A stretch of DNA of 64,000 nt from Vanilla planifolia (lineage: Eukaryota > Streptophyta > Magnoliopsida > Asparagales > Orchidaceae). The stretch is taken from positions 7,762,626 to 7,826,625 of the forward strand of contig CM043875.1 in the NCBI GenBank assembly GCA_023846275.1, in the 5' to 3' direction. Below are positions 48,255 to 59,430 of this stretch, in pieces; the stretch's first letter is position 1, and every line of letters begins with the position of its first letter. The notes below the pieces were generated by a model that saw nothing but the letters and a program-made list of their open reading frames with translations, was not told the DNA's origin and ran no database searches. A program made the translations under genes and the position numbers.

Positions 48255-48790
48255 ATGATGATCAATGTGCCATTAATTGATAAGGGAGGGCCTAAAATTG
48301 TATTTGAAGTTGAAGAAATAAAGAAGATGATAACATCATTCAATAGCCCTTATTAGAAAATTTTTTTATGGTCAATAAAGCTTGGAAGTAATCCAAAAGG
48401 ATTTCCTAAAATTAGGTTCATAGGTGAGGTTAGAATTGGAACACTAGATAATAGGTACATCTAAGAGCATTTTAATAAGGAAGATGAATTCCTTCACTAT
48501 TGGCTTTATCAAACTTGGAACATTGTTGATTTCCAGATGTTAGTGTTCAAAATGGCACTCTAAATTTCATCTCAACACAAAGCCTTCAGCAACATCGTGG
48601 TGTGGATTTTCCTAGAACACTTGCCAATTCACTTATTCAATAAATTAGCACTCTTCTCGTAGCATCCATAATTGAGAATCTTCTAAATATGGATGTTGCT
48701 ACTCTGAGTTTAAAAACACTAAGTGTCACCTAGCTTTGTGTAGACATTGACCTTGCAAAGGAGTTGCCTAAGTGAATTCACATCACGTGA
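48255..48790 (+). pseudogene. LINE (L1-type) ORF1 with DUF4283 domain, decayed
   Basis: This is the nucleic-acid-binding ORF1 protein of plant LINEs. One frame reads LIDKGGPKIVFEVEEIKKMI near 48280-48335, then FIGEVRIGTLDNRYI near 48420-48465 and EDEFLHYWLYQTWNIVDFQMLVFK to about 48555. These match the DUF4283 pattern: F...EI, (R)G.(V/F).IG.LD.RHI.I.F..E.DF...W....W...G..MRVFKW. A shifted frame continues LVASIIENLLNMDVATLSLKTLSVT, then LCVDIDLAKELPK, to 48780, the second half of the domain (ALF.IAS.IG.PL..D.AT....RPSVARVCVE.DL....P). Frameshift and stops make it dead. No RT (ORF2) follows, so it is 3'-truncated or interrupted. Confidence 0.75.
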
Positions 48791-49079
48791 AGAAGTAATT
48801 CCACAAAAGGCTGTGACTATGCACAAAGGCTAACTATAAGTATCTTGGAGTATATGTGATAACATGCAAGTCACCTAGATGCCTTCAGAGGCCTTGGTCT
48901 ACATGCATGGGACCACCATACATGTTGCACATATGTGTGCACCATGACACCTACCATTACAAAAGGCTTCCTCTTATTATAAGTATGTCTACAACCTCAT
49001 GCAAAATGCATGCACACAACTAGGTGATGTCCACATGCATGAGATACCTTGCATAAAGATCACCTACTTAATTGAACCC
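48791..49079. other. Unassigned; short CATG/TGCA-rich stretch
   Basis: No coding block seen. Words such as CACATGCATG and AAATGCATGCAC recur near 48900-49040, giving short palindromes, but no array or partner repeat. Confidence 0.35.
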
Positions 49080-51381
49080 AACCATTTTTCTTACACCAAA
49101 TGTAGACCTAAACCTCCTTTAACCTTATTGAAAAGCCAACCTAGCCTCTCAAGACTCCTCACAAGGAAACCTAAGAGCATTACTTTCCTTAGAAGCCATC
49201 TAAGGTCCTTCTCGAGGACTCTCCTTGCATTTTATGCCAATCGTCAAGTCTTACACTCAAACCCCTAGTCTAAAACGAGGCTTCAGACCCTCTTAATAGC
49301 AAAACTTACTACTAAGGTTTGGTTTTTCAAGTAGGAAAAATGGCATAAGTTCTAAGTAACATTTTATAATGGAACCTAAAAATACATATCAAGAGTTTGT
49401 AGGCTTGATTCGTCATCTTAATGCCTTCATTATATTTTAGTTAAGTAGTAGTTTTTTTATGGTAAATCTTAGTTTTTACATCATAAAATAGAAAAATCAC
49501 AAAGTTTACAATATATCATCCAAACATAAACTTAAATTTTATTTTCAGCATTATCATGCATGTTCATGGTTTGGCAAACATACACAACATTCCTTACAAT
49601 TTTAGATTTTATCAAGAGAGTAAAACTAAAATTTATCATGAATATTCCATTTAAACGTGAATGTGCATATAAGATCTCATGGCTTGCTACACGTAAAAAG
49701 CTAGAATGCAATTTCATAGCATCAACATTGAAGGAATCCCTTTTGAATATATTTAACATTGCAATCAAAACATCCATCACTTTATATTTTACCAACTTCC
49801 ACATAGATGCATAATGGCAACAATAAACTAAAGCATAAGATCAGATTTTTATTAATCTTGTCGTTTTGATAAATCAATCATTATGTGGAATTCTATTTCA
49901 CTTAATTATCTAATTTCTTTTGCATGAACATATACTACAATTCCTTTAAGAACATTTTAGAATATAGAAAATACATTTTACTCACCAAAATCGCAAAATT
50001 ATAGCTAAAGTTTAACATTAAAAACTCAATTTTAAGGAAGGGGAATAGCATATGTTATTAAACAATTTTCCTTTACAAGCATGATAACAAATGACTTCAT
50101 TAATTACCTAGCATCTTCTAAATTTATATACAAAACAAGCAAATTTTCTAACTTCTTAATCAAGTAGAGGGATATACCATAAAGAGAGCTTCTCCTCTTC
50201 TTGAACCAACTTGGAAATTCTCCTTTGTCTTCCTTTCTCTTAGTTTGTTTCCTTACCTTCTCTTAGCTAAGTCTTTAGAAGAATTAATAACTAGATGTTG
50301 ATAAAAGGTCCAACCTTAATGCATCTTAATAGTTTTTATAGATGAACAAATAATCCTTGAATCAATGGATATCTTGTTAGATAATTTAAGATTTCTTACC
50401 TTATCTTTCTTTTATAGATTTATGTATTATAAGGTTTTACTTAGTCTTCATTTTCTTTTCTCTTAATTAGTTCTATCTAGATCATTTCCAACCCTTAGAT
50501 ATAAGGCACCTAAATTCTAAAACTTAGGATCAAAAGTAACTCAAATACAAAAGTTGGTTTATTTGACATCTCCAAGTTATACAAGTACTATAACAATGCT
50601 ATACACAATGAGCAAAATCTTCTTTCATCAACTAACATTTCCTCTAATTATAGTTGTACAATCTAATATTCATACATATATGATGCACTGCACACCACAA
50701 TCACTTGTCATAACCTGAATATGTTTTTTGCCACTATTAATAGATCATATTTATATGATATCACCAATCCTATTATATGATTCTTAGCTCATCTGACACT
50801 ACTCATCAAACTTGCAATATTTTCCTTTCTTTATTATCATACTTATGCGATCCATGACTAAGTACCTATATAATAACTATATCACTTAAACCGACTCCCT
50901 GTTTCCTACATTGATCAGCATGGTAGAGCACTAGTGATATTTTTCTCCCATTTATATTTTTACTCTTTCTCATACTAGATTGCACCGCACAATATGTTGT
51001 GGTTATACTATATGATAGTAGAACTTCTTCATTAACCTATCGAACTAGTCTAGCATTAATGCTTAAGATGTTATAATATTCTTATCATACTTGTGCAACT
51101 AAACTCCATTTTAATAGCTTGTTCACACCACCATCTTAATTGTTACTATTATCAAATTGTATTGTATGTTTAAATAATATCATACTATATGATGTTCACA
51201 ATTGAGCCTTTAAATAGGTTTTCCCCTACCCCCATATCATGTGATCTTCTATTATTATACTGCACAATTCTCATCAAACATAATTAGTAATAATTAACTT
51301 TATCACTCATAAATAAGTATTTAAATGAAAACATCAAATTGAAATAATATACTTTAGCAAGCTAATTTGATGATTGTAATA
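49080..51381 (-). repeat. Truncated LTR of the E family (E3)
   Basis: Collinear with E1 (block near 49190-49330 against 18880-19000, both with AGCCATCTAAGGTC-like and TAAGGTTTGGTT sequence) and with E2 (50550-50760 against 36870-37080). The minus-strand start at 51381 is TATTACAATCATCAAATTAG, a decayed TGTTACACCC start. It carries ATCATACTATATGAT at 51179-51193. The left end is truncated. Open frames on either strand are chance products of repeat DNA. Confidence 0.7.
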
Positions 51382-52039
51382 GAAACACTATTGTATAATA
51401 AAAAAAATACTTCAAATATGTATGAGACATTAAAATTATTAAAACATAGGATGAAATTGAACATGATTGATATCATATATGATCGAGTTCATACTTCTAA
51501 GTTTTAACCAAAATGATCACCACATTTGTATGATAAAGCCATAATACAAAGATAATTTCTACATGGTTTTGAATTATACTTAAGATTTAAGCCAAAATGC
51601 AAACTGTATAAGTACGATAGCTAATATTTTATTGCATGATCATTAGACAATGAAAAACAATGTTTTGAATCAATCTGATTTCTTAACCCTTATAAAATTG
51701 TCTGAGTTCAAGCTATTTTATATCATAGATATTTATGTTTTTTATGTTAATCATGATTATTTGAACTCATGAAAGGCATGATTATTTGAACTCATGAAAG
51801 GATGTCTTAGCTAAGATGTATACATGAGAAGATAATCTTAAGTGCCACTTTTACCATTAATAATATTATAAATGAGTTCCAAATGGTTTATCTTTCCATA
51901 AGGAGTTTATCTGCATGTCTCCTAAATTTGCAAGTTAAGCCATAGGCTTGAGCAAAGACACCAAGCTTCATAAAAATCTAAAAATGTGAAATACTCCTTC
52001 ATAATAAAAAAAATTACAAATTCTCATCAACTAACATAG
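51382..52039. other. Unassigned region, possibly copia LTR (minus strand)
   Basis: Precedes, on the minus strand, follows in element order, the copia 3' region at 52040. If that element kept its 3' LTR it should lie here, but no partner copy or clear border was seen. Confidence 0.35.
51752..51801. repeat. Perfect 25-bp tandem duplication
   Basis: A 25-bp unit starting CATGATTATTTGAACTCATG occurs at 51752-51776 and 51777-51801 with no differences. Confidence 0.95.
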
Positions 52040-52930
52040 CTATTAATCAATATAGGCTAGATTTTGTGATCATCAAACCTTCACTTTGATGATTATAAAA
52101 CCAATGCTAGAATAAAGATATAAAAAGAAATAACTCAACATCATAATGGAATTAGCTAGCCAAAACAAAAGCAACATTAATGAACTTTTAGCACAAGCTT
52201 GACACACAGTAATAGAGTAAACAACACAATAGATATATAATGATTCCATAGAAATGCACATAAGAAGGTACAAAAATTCAATGTATCAAACGCACAAAAT
52301 CAACACAATAGTAAAATAGATGAAATAAAAATCAATAAAGTAACATATACATCCAAGAAATGAGGCATTCCCCTTGGATGTATGCACCAATACTCCCCTT
52401 AGAGTCCTGAACTTTGGCATACTAATTTCTCCCTCTTTTAGTAATCCTTCAAAGGGGTATTAAAATAGCAAGCATATGAACACAACAAAAAGAATTAATT
52501 ACCAAAACATGGTTAATGTCAATGAAGCCATAAGACATTAAAGGAGTTATTTGTAGTGCATAAATCATTTGTCCCTTCAATCTTTCTTACTTAAGACTTC
52601 AACATTCTTCATCATAATATTAATTGATCAATCAACGACCACAAGAAGCTGTTGTGTTTTAGTTTGGAGTAAAATAATTGAGCTTTACATATCAGTGAAA
52701 CTTTCTTCTATGGCTATTGATTAATCCCTCATGCAAATCTCAAAATCATTGAATTTTGAAAGAAATTGTTGAGTGTTAAGAGATGGTTGAGATGTACATT
52801 TCTTTATTGTAGATGATGAAGTAGGATGAGATTCAAGTTGGGAACGTATAGCTAATGGAGGAAGTGATGAATCATATAATTCAATTCCAAACTACTCATT
52901 TTGAGCCAAACTACTTCTACTATGGTTTGT
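52040..52930 (-). pseudogene. 3' part of a Sirevirus-like copia element, antisense
   Basis: On the minus strand, TCTAGCATTGGTTTTATAAT then AGTGAAGGTTTGATGATCAC near 52060-52110 parallels the end of element A (TCTAGCATTGGCTTTGTAAT...TGATGATCACAAAACC), the junction before a copia 3' LTR. Further into the element, a tract (AAAGAGGGAGAAATTAGTAT, near 52440) resembles the purine-rich tracts of SIRE-type elements. The open minus-strand stretch 52073-52273 is strongly hydrophobic, like the poorly understood region after pol in these elements, and 52640-52930 gives a Ser/Thr-rich helical fragment. It lacks any enzyme domain, so the call rests on the junction similarity and overall design. Confidence 0.5.
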
Positions 52931-54095
52931 AATATGAGATTGAGCAAAGTAATGCACTTTTTTCATATCATTACCATAATAGCCTAAGGAATATAGTCTA
53001 TATCATATGCTCTTATATTATATTTATAACTCATTATCAGAGTAATTAAGTAACAAAAACTCAAGTTAATATTCTTCTTATATCTAGGATTTCTAATAGC
53101 CAATGCCTTTTCATCAGTTGTCTATTTCATAAGAAATTCACATATAAGAACTTCTTAATTTTACTTTAATTGAACAAAAATCCTCCACATCACCCTCAGT
53201 TCATAAAGTAATTATTATTCACTCTTTTCATATGGATGGAACCTTATTCATCAAGTCTATTACAATGTTATCATATCATTTTCTTCAAGCAAAATAAATT
53301 ATTCTTTAACATCCATTCCCCTATTACATATGCCTATATACAAGTGATTGTAATACGATTCAAATTAATTTTAATAAGGACCACTTTTACTTAACCTAAT
53401 CAACACAAATTTTGATAAGTGATGCACAATCATAAGCCAAGGTTTTTCTCCCTAATCCTTAATCAAAATAACCTTTAATCTTAGGGTTCACAAGTGATAG
53501 TACTATGTGAGTTATGTGATTTAGAAACTCTTAAACATGAGAAATCATTTAGATTCTTAGTGCCTAAGAGGATCAAGTTACATGTTTAGATATTATGATA
53601 CCATAAAATGAAAAAGTGTTTCAAAATGTTTTGCTCAGTAGACTACATCACAAATCATTCATTGTATATTTCTTGAGTCAGTGATAGTCTTAAATCTAGT
53701 TTGTCCAGTCATACCATCATTAATATTTGAATAAGAAATATTTGAAATACCTTTTTCCCTATAATTTACCTTAAAAATGCTTTAACTTACCCTTTTTTAT
53801 TTCTCTTCTTTATCTTTTCCTATCATTATACAATTTCTCCAATTCGTACAAAACTTAAAAATATGAATGTAAACAGCAAATTTTCATGTAAATGCCTAGA
53901 GATATAACAAAAAATAAGTAATTTAATCCTCTAGTATTTAATTGTATTATCATTCTAGATCTCTCCTTTAATTCATCAGAAATAACATATGGCTAACCAA
54001 ACAAAAAATCACAAGTCATGATCCATGTTTTGAATAAAAGTTTTGAATACATTTTTTATATAGAAAAATGCTTTCTTACAAATAAGGAAGGATAA
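52931..54095. other. Unassigned AT-rich region
   Basis: No domain, LTR partner or strong promoter recognised. It may continue the antisense copia remnant, but no pol block could be read. Confidence 0.35.
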
Positions 54096-56754
54096 TGTAA
54101 CATCTCAAAAGTGAGGATAAGTAGTTTTAATAAATTCAAAATTATGAAATATTAAAAAAATAATATTAGAGAATGAGTATTGATCTTAATAAGAGAGAAG
54201 TTATAAATAATGATTTTGATTTAAATATATTTTTATATTTTTTTTATTTTTTAAGGATATTTGAAGAATTTTAATATATCATGTAGTAGGATAACAAAGG
54301 ACATATAGTATGATTATGTGAGAGAATTAATTAGATTAATAGATTCAAAAGATGAGATTTTGTACTATAAGTTTGATTACAACAACAAATAAGTATAATA
54401 AAGCATAGTTGGTTGTGGGTCAAATGAGACTGATATGTTGATTAAGCAAGCGATTGATTATACGTATGACAATAGTGTATCATATGATATAAACAAATAA
54501 GAGAGATTGAGAGTTGGACAAGTGTGGACATATAAAAAAGGTTAGCTAAGAATCATACAAGATGACTAGGCTATCATACTAGCTTGTTAATGCATAATAC
54601 AAAGGAACAATACAAGAAATATAGTGTCATACAATATGAAAGTAGATAATGTATAAGTATAAAAGAGTATGAAACCCAACACCAAGTCATACAAGTATAA
54701 TAGGACAAATATAGTAATATAATTATATGTAAAAGGACATTCATAAAAATATTGAATAATATAAAATGACAAACATATATCATATGAAAAAATTATGCGA
54801 TAAGAAAATAAAGTGATCTCAGTGTGCAAGCATCCAAGGAAAGTTATTCTTGAATGATCTAAAATATAATAAGATGCTCATATCAGTATAATTAGGACAT
54901 AAGAGCATACATACAAGACTATTATTGATTATGATAAAGTACAAGATATAAAAGATTATCAATACTAGTGTTAAAAGCAATATCATACAATAAACATATA
55001 ACGTAACTTGTAAACAGTCAATTAAAGGGTGTCATACAGTATGACGATTGATAACATTTAATACAATAAAGTCCAAACTAGCATCATAAACAAAGATCAT
55101 CAGTATAACATAAATAGAATAATAGTTCGTACTAGCATAATAATGAGATCATAACAACAAGATAAGACAAAATAAAGAAAGATTTATACAGCATTTAGAA
55201 CCATATAATTTGAATATTTTTTTCACACTAATATGATTAGTGGAAAATGAATAAAATATAAAACTTAAAATAATAAATACTTAGTAAAATTAATATTAGG
55301 GCATGTTTAATTAATAAGAAATATTTTTAAATAAAAGGTTAGAAGGTGAAAAGACATCCACATGAATGGAACATTATTGAGACATATGAAAAATTAGGAA
55401 TGTGAAAAATCATGTGAACATGTATAAATAAGTTGTTGGCTATCATGGAGAGTTTCTTTTAAGAAATTTAAGAGGTACAGTACTTGGTCATAGTCAATAA
55501 AAGAAAAAGAAAAATAAGTGGAGGTGTTCAAAGAGATTAGGAAAGGAGTTATGCAAGAGACAAAGGTAAAGCTAAGGAAAAATATCAAAAGTACTATAGC
55601 AATCGAGACTTGGAGTAAAGATCTAAGCTTTAGTGAGGCCATTACTCAAATTTAAGAGGAAGTAAAAACTTTTACATGGTGTATATGATTTTGATGTAAA
55701 GTGTTATATTAGTTTAGAAGCCTCAAATGATATATAAAAAATGATACATAGGAATGCCATTATTTATTATGATAGTTACATGCTAAAAGTATACATGTTG
55801 ACATGATGATTTAATATATGATGTGTATGAGAATAATGATATTATATTTTTGAGTAATATGTTAAATGTCTATTATGCCAAATGAGTTAAAAGAAAAGAG
55901 ATGATTAACAAAATTTTGGCATAATTAAATTAAAAGGGAAATAATAAAGTAATGTAATGTAAGAGGCATTAACAATTACTTACAAAGATCAACTTGTCAT
56001 CCTTAATAACATATTTTTAAAAATTAAGTATTTTAATATCCTGAATACTATAAATTTGAAAGTGAGACCACTACTTAAAATAATATATCTCTAGAAGTGT
56101 TATAAAAAAAATATCATGAAACTATCTAGAATAACATCTTCAAGATGTACAAAAGATGAAAAATAGTTAACTTAAAATTAGTATGATTTCTTAAAGAAGA
56201 AATTGGGTTTCAAAGAATTTAAAGAAAAGAAAAATAATGTCATTTATTGATTTATATTATTGTTGATATAGACCATACATATAATTATCTAAAATTATTT
56301 ATTTTATATTATGTTGTACGTTTTTGTCATTCAGCCAACACTTGGCTCTTATCAAATTTTGACCTAACACTTTTAGTTCAAAGAATAGCACAATATAAGA
56401 CTACAGGGATGGACTCAAAGCTATAAAATGATGATTTAAAAGATGTCATAATTGTCACTAAATATGTAATTTTTATGGTTATTTTTATTTAAGAAAAAAG
56501 AAATGTGAAGAACTTATTAACATTGATACTGTATGTATATGCAATTTTGAAAAGACATAAAAAATGTAATACTTCCATTTGATTGTTGAAGCTATTTCTA
56601 CTAGATTTTAAAAGAATAAAGTTTTATTTCTATTATAGTTTTTATAAAAAAAATAATGAAATATTTTTATATATTTTCAAAATATTAAGAGAAAGTAGAA
56701 AGAAATCAATGTCATAGTACCAAAATTTGAGAACAATGGTTAGGGTTCACCACA
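54096..56754 (+). repeat. 5' LTR of element H (LTR A)
   Basis: Begins TGTAACATCTCAAAAG and ends ...GGTTCACCACA immediately before the primer site, 2659 bp. It is collinear with LTR B: 54110-54250 matches 58275-58420, 54690-55700 matches 62610-63540, and both have the block CTCAAATGATATATAAAAAA followed by TGATA. It contains the perfect palindrome GTCATACAGTATGAC at 55031-55045. Minus-strand open frames in it are chance. Confidence 0.85.
55433..55440 (+). promoter_or_regulatory. TATA box of element H 5' LTR
   Basis: ACATGTATAAATAAGTTG; the sister box ACATGTATAAATAACATA is at 63313-63320. Conservation in both LTRs and in LTR C (26039) supports it as the element promoter. Confidence 0.65.
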
Positions 56755-56759
56755 TAAAG

Positions 56760-56770
56760 TGGTATCAAAG
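56760..56770 (+). promoter_or_regulatory. tRNA-iMet primer binding site of element H
   Basis: TGGTATCAAAG, one change from TGGTATCAGAG, starting 5 nt after the LTR end. Confidence 0.8.
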
Positions 56771-58250
56771 TAGTTTATGTTCTAAAAAGGATATTTAAGA
56801 AAACTTATGCATTAACAATAGGTGCAAAACTATTGAAAAGGATCAAGGAAGACATGTCACAACCTAGGTGTGAAACTAGAAAAAAAAAATAAAAACCTAG
56901 GTGGTGAGAATAGTAAGACTTTTAGAAGGGAAAACACACTTATTGCATCATTTTATCATTACATTTGATGCATTATTTATGTTTAAAAAACAAGACAAGA
57001 TAATTTAGAAGCTAACTAAAAAGCTAGAATGTTTCTATTAAAATATCATATAGTGTGATATATGAAATAGAGGGCAGAAAAGTATAACAAAAGCAATTAT
57101 ACTATATGATATGAGACATCATATCATATGATTGGATGAGTAGGGAAGCTACTAAGAATATCATATAATATGATACCAAATTATCATACAGTATAATATT
57201 ATAAGTGGGATTATCGTACAAAAATATCAAATAATATAACCAGAGGAAAGAATTGGAACATATACAAAATAAAATGTCATACAGTACATTGTATAAAATC
57301 ATACAATATGATAAGATAAACTTAATAGACATTTATGATATCATGCGATACTACATGATAACACAGTAAGATATAATTAGTAGAGAATATATGTTATAGG
57401 CAAACTTGTTGCATATAATGATCTTATAAGTATGAATAAAAACCTTGTAAAGTATGATCGTTTGAGTAATTTAAAGTAAAAAAGAAATCATATACGCTGT
57501 TTGGATAATGCAAGTAGAGAAAAATAATGTAAATATCGTACATTAGGATATATGAAATTGTATAGTACAATGATACGAGATAAGAAGATTGAGAAGAATT
57601 GTACATATTATCATCTCATATGAGAGTAGAAGAAAAGAAAGAAATATATAAGCCAAATAAATTCATACAATATTACTTGTATAATTATTATAATATATTG
57701 AGTTAAACACTAGTAAGTTGGATTAGATTGTTAGTGTAGAGAGGTTACTTTGTAGGATTGTACAATATAAAAGATAGTAAAATGCTAGTACAATTAGTAT
57801 AAGAGAAAGAGAAAAAGTCAAACAGATTATCCTTTAGATAAAAAGTAACATAGATTGATCATACAATATGAAAATTGAGACTATATTTTACAATTTGTGT
57901 AAAATAAAAGATTAAAGAAATGATGTGGAATACAGATGAATATAGAAATACTTGTTGCACCTTTTGTGATACAATTTGTTGAAATTTATATGATGATGAA
58001 GTGATGAATAATTTGATAAGAAGAATATTTTGTTGGATATTTTAAATGTTATATTTTGAAAATCACATTAGTTTATGAAAATAATAACACATGGAATGCA
58101 TGATCATGTTAAGAGTGGCATTAAAAGATTGTGATATGTATGATGATCTTTGGAAAAATTTTTAGTTTTGTTAAATGTAAAGTTTGAATAATCGAGTATA
58201 ACTTCATAAAGATAATCTATGATTAATCTAAATTTTAGAAATAAAATTCT
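56771..58250 (+). other. Collapsed internal region of element H
   Basis: After the primer site there is a leader of about 250 bp, then a palindrome-rich block (57040-57320), then at 57960-58130 sequence like the gypsy internal region at 23050-23230 (TTTTAAATGTTATATTTT shared). Near 58140 it passes directly into the pre-LTR sequence (GATCTTTGGAAAAATTTTTA) found also at 24620. No protein domain is readable. The block of palindromes looks like LTR-type DNA inserted or amplified here. Confidence 0.6.
57040..57320. repeat. Cluster of quasi-palindromic ATCATAYNRTATGAT words
   Basis: Copies at 57045-57059, 57123-57132 (perfect ATCATATGAT), 57160-57174 (ATCATATAATATGAT), 57183-57197 and 57298-57312 (ATCATACAATATGAT), separated by unrelated AT-rich DNA at irregular spacing. 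The same word occurs singly in most gypsy LTRs of the window. Confidence 0.85.
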
Positions 58251-58263
58251 TATGAGGGAAAAT
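58236..58263 (+). promoter_or_regulatory. Polypurine-tract region before LTR B
   Basis: AATTTTAGAAATAAAATTCT then ATGAGGGAAAAT directly precedes TGTAACATTC at 58264, the same design as at 5214-5251 and 24706-24743. Confidence 0.65.
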
Positions 58264-58453
58264 TGTAACATTCTAAAAATGGAGGCAAACATCTTTAATA
58301 AATTCAAAGCTATTGAATGTTAAAAAAATAATATTAGAGAATGATTAATGACCTTGAGAGAGGAGTTATAAACAATTATTTTGACCAAAATATATTTTTA
58401 AAATTTTTATAATTTTTCAAGAATTATTTTGCGATGTTTTAAGGTTTTAAGGT

Positions 58454-58468
58454 ATTGTACAGTACAAT
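58454..58468. repeat. Perfect 7-bp-arm palindrome in LTR B
   Basis: ATTGTACAGTACAAT, arms separated by one base, about 190 bp into the LTR and next to an ATCATACAATATGG word at 58478. The equivalent place in LTR C has ATCATATAGTATGG. Confidence 0.9.
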
Positions 58469-58855
58469 AGCATAGAATCATACAATATGGTTAAGTGAAC
58501 TAACCAATTCAATGAATAGCTTCATAAGATGAGATTTGGACATACAAATACAATTGAAACAACATATAACTAAGATAAAACATAGTCAACTATGTGATAG
58601 ACTAGTCCCATATTTTAAGTAAAGAAGGGGTTGATCATACAATACTATAATAGAGTATCAAATGGTATAATCAAATAAGAGAGAGAATGAACATAGAAGA
58701 AGTGTTAACATACACAAAAGTTGCTTAAGAATCATACAAGTTGAACAGACCATCGTATTATGTTGTTAATGTATAATTCAAAGGAATCATATAAGAAATA
58801 AATCATTAAATTGCCCAAAGTCATATAATGCATTAGTGTGATAAAGTGTAAAACC

Positions 58856-59229
58856 TATCATAAGCACACTTTTTTGAAATTTAAAAATTGTAATAAGCCA
58901 CTTCCTACATGATGACTAGGAACTCCAATCCCAAGTCCAACCTTATAGAAAAATCAAAATGCACAAAATAAGCAAGATTAATGTTAGGAAATACTTTCCC
59001 TTTACTAGATTTTAATAAGGAAGCAACATAAAAAGTAACATATATATATATATACACACACATTGGTGTTCCTCAAAACTCCTTTTATAGTGATTTATAA
59101 TCTTGAAAGTAGTGACTAGTTTCTTAATCTAACACTAAGTAGTTCTTTAACTTCTCTAACCACTGGTCAAAGTACAATGGCCATACTTTTGAAATTTTTA
59201 AAAGATCTACTAAAACTAAGGGCATAACA
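58856..59229 (-). repeat. 3' LTR of element F (left copy)
   Basis: Matches the right copy from TAAGCCACTTCCTACATGAT (TAACAACTAAG variant on the right) to GCTAAGGGCATAACA. It contains a (TA)n(CA)n run at 59041-59062 that is absent from the right copy, and a minus-strand TATA box CTATAAAAGGAG at 59081-59090. Confidence 0.8.
59041..59062. repeat. (TA)n(CA)n microsatellite
   Basis: Seven TA steps followed by CA repeats inside the left LTR of element F; not present in the right LTR, so it expanded after insertion. Confidence 0.9.
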
Positions 59230-59243
59230 AACCACCCCCACTA
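59230..59243 (-). promoter_or_regulatory. Polypurine tract of element F
   Basis: The minus strand reads TAGTGGGGGTGGTT immediately before the LTR start TGTTATGCC, a very clear purine-run/LTR junction. Confidence 0.8.
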
Positions 59244-59430
59244 TAAGCACTCGATGTCCTCATCGACAAATACTCAACAATTTACCTCTCAAATTGTCAT
59301 AAAGTAGTGTCCTTCTCCTATGTTGTTTCAATAATAGGCTTTCCTTTCCATTGAACCAGAAAGTTTGTTCTATGAATCATCTTACTCTACTAAACATCTA
59401 ATGATCTAAGATCTTCTCTACTTCCTAATC
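59244..59430 (-). pseudogene. Element F chromodomain at the pol C-terminus
   Basis: The minus strand encodes, across two frames, EVEKILDH near 59405-59425, then FLVQWKGKPIIETT, a stop, EKDTTL, a stop, QFERQIVEY down to about 59265. This matches the chromovirus chromodomain (VE.ILD.R......YLV.WKG.P..EATWE....L.QF...I..Y), with the Trp of ATWE changed to a stop. It lies directly before the polypurine tract as expected. In active relatives it would steer integration to modified histones. The rest of pol is not found. Confidence 0.8.

Noticed and set aside
49532..49814. Two 84-90 codon frames on opposite strands inside LTR E3
   Set aside because: They are complementary shadows of each other in a non-coding LTR, and the E1 and E2 copies do not preserve them.
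54574..54829. Two overlapping minus-strand frames rich in Tyr, Leu and Ile resembling membrane proteins
   Set aside because: They lie inside LTR A, and the hydrophobic look comes from reading AT-rich repeat words in reverse. LTR B does not preserve the frames.
57040..57320. CRISPR-like array of repeats and spacers
   Set aside because: The repeats are 10-15 bp dyads with irregular spacing in a plant retroelement, with no cas genes and no constant repeat length.
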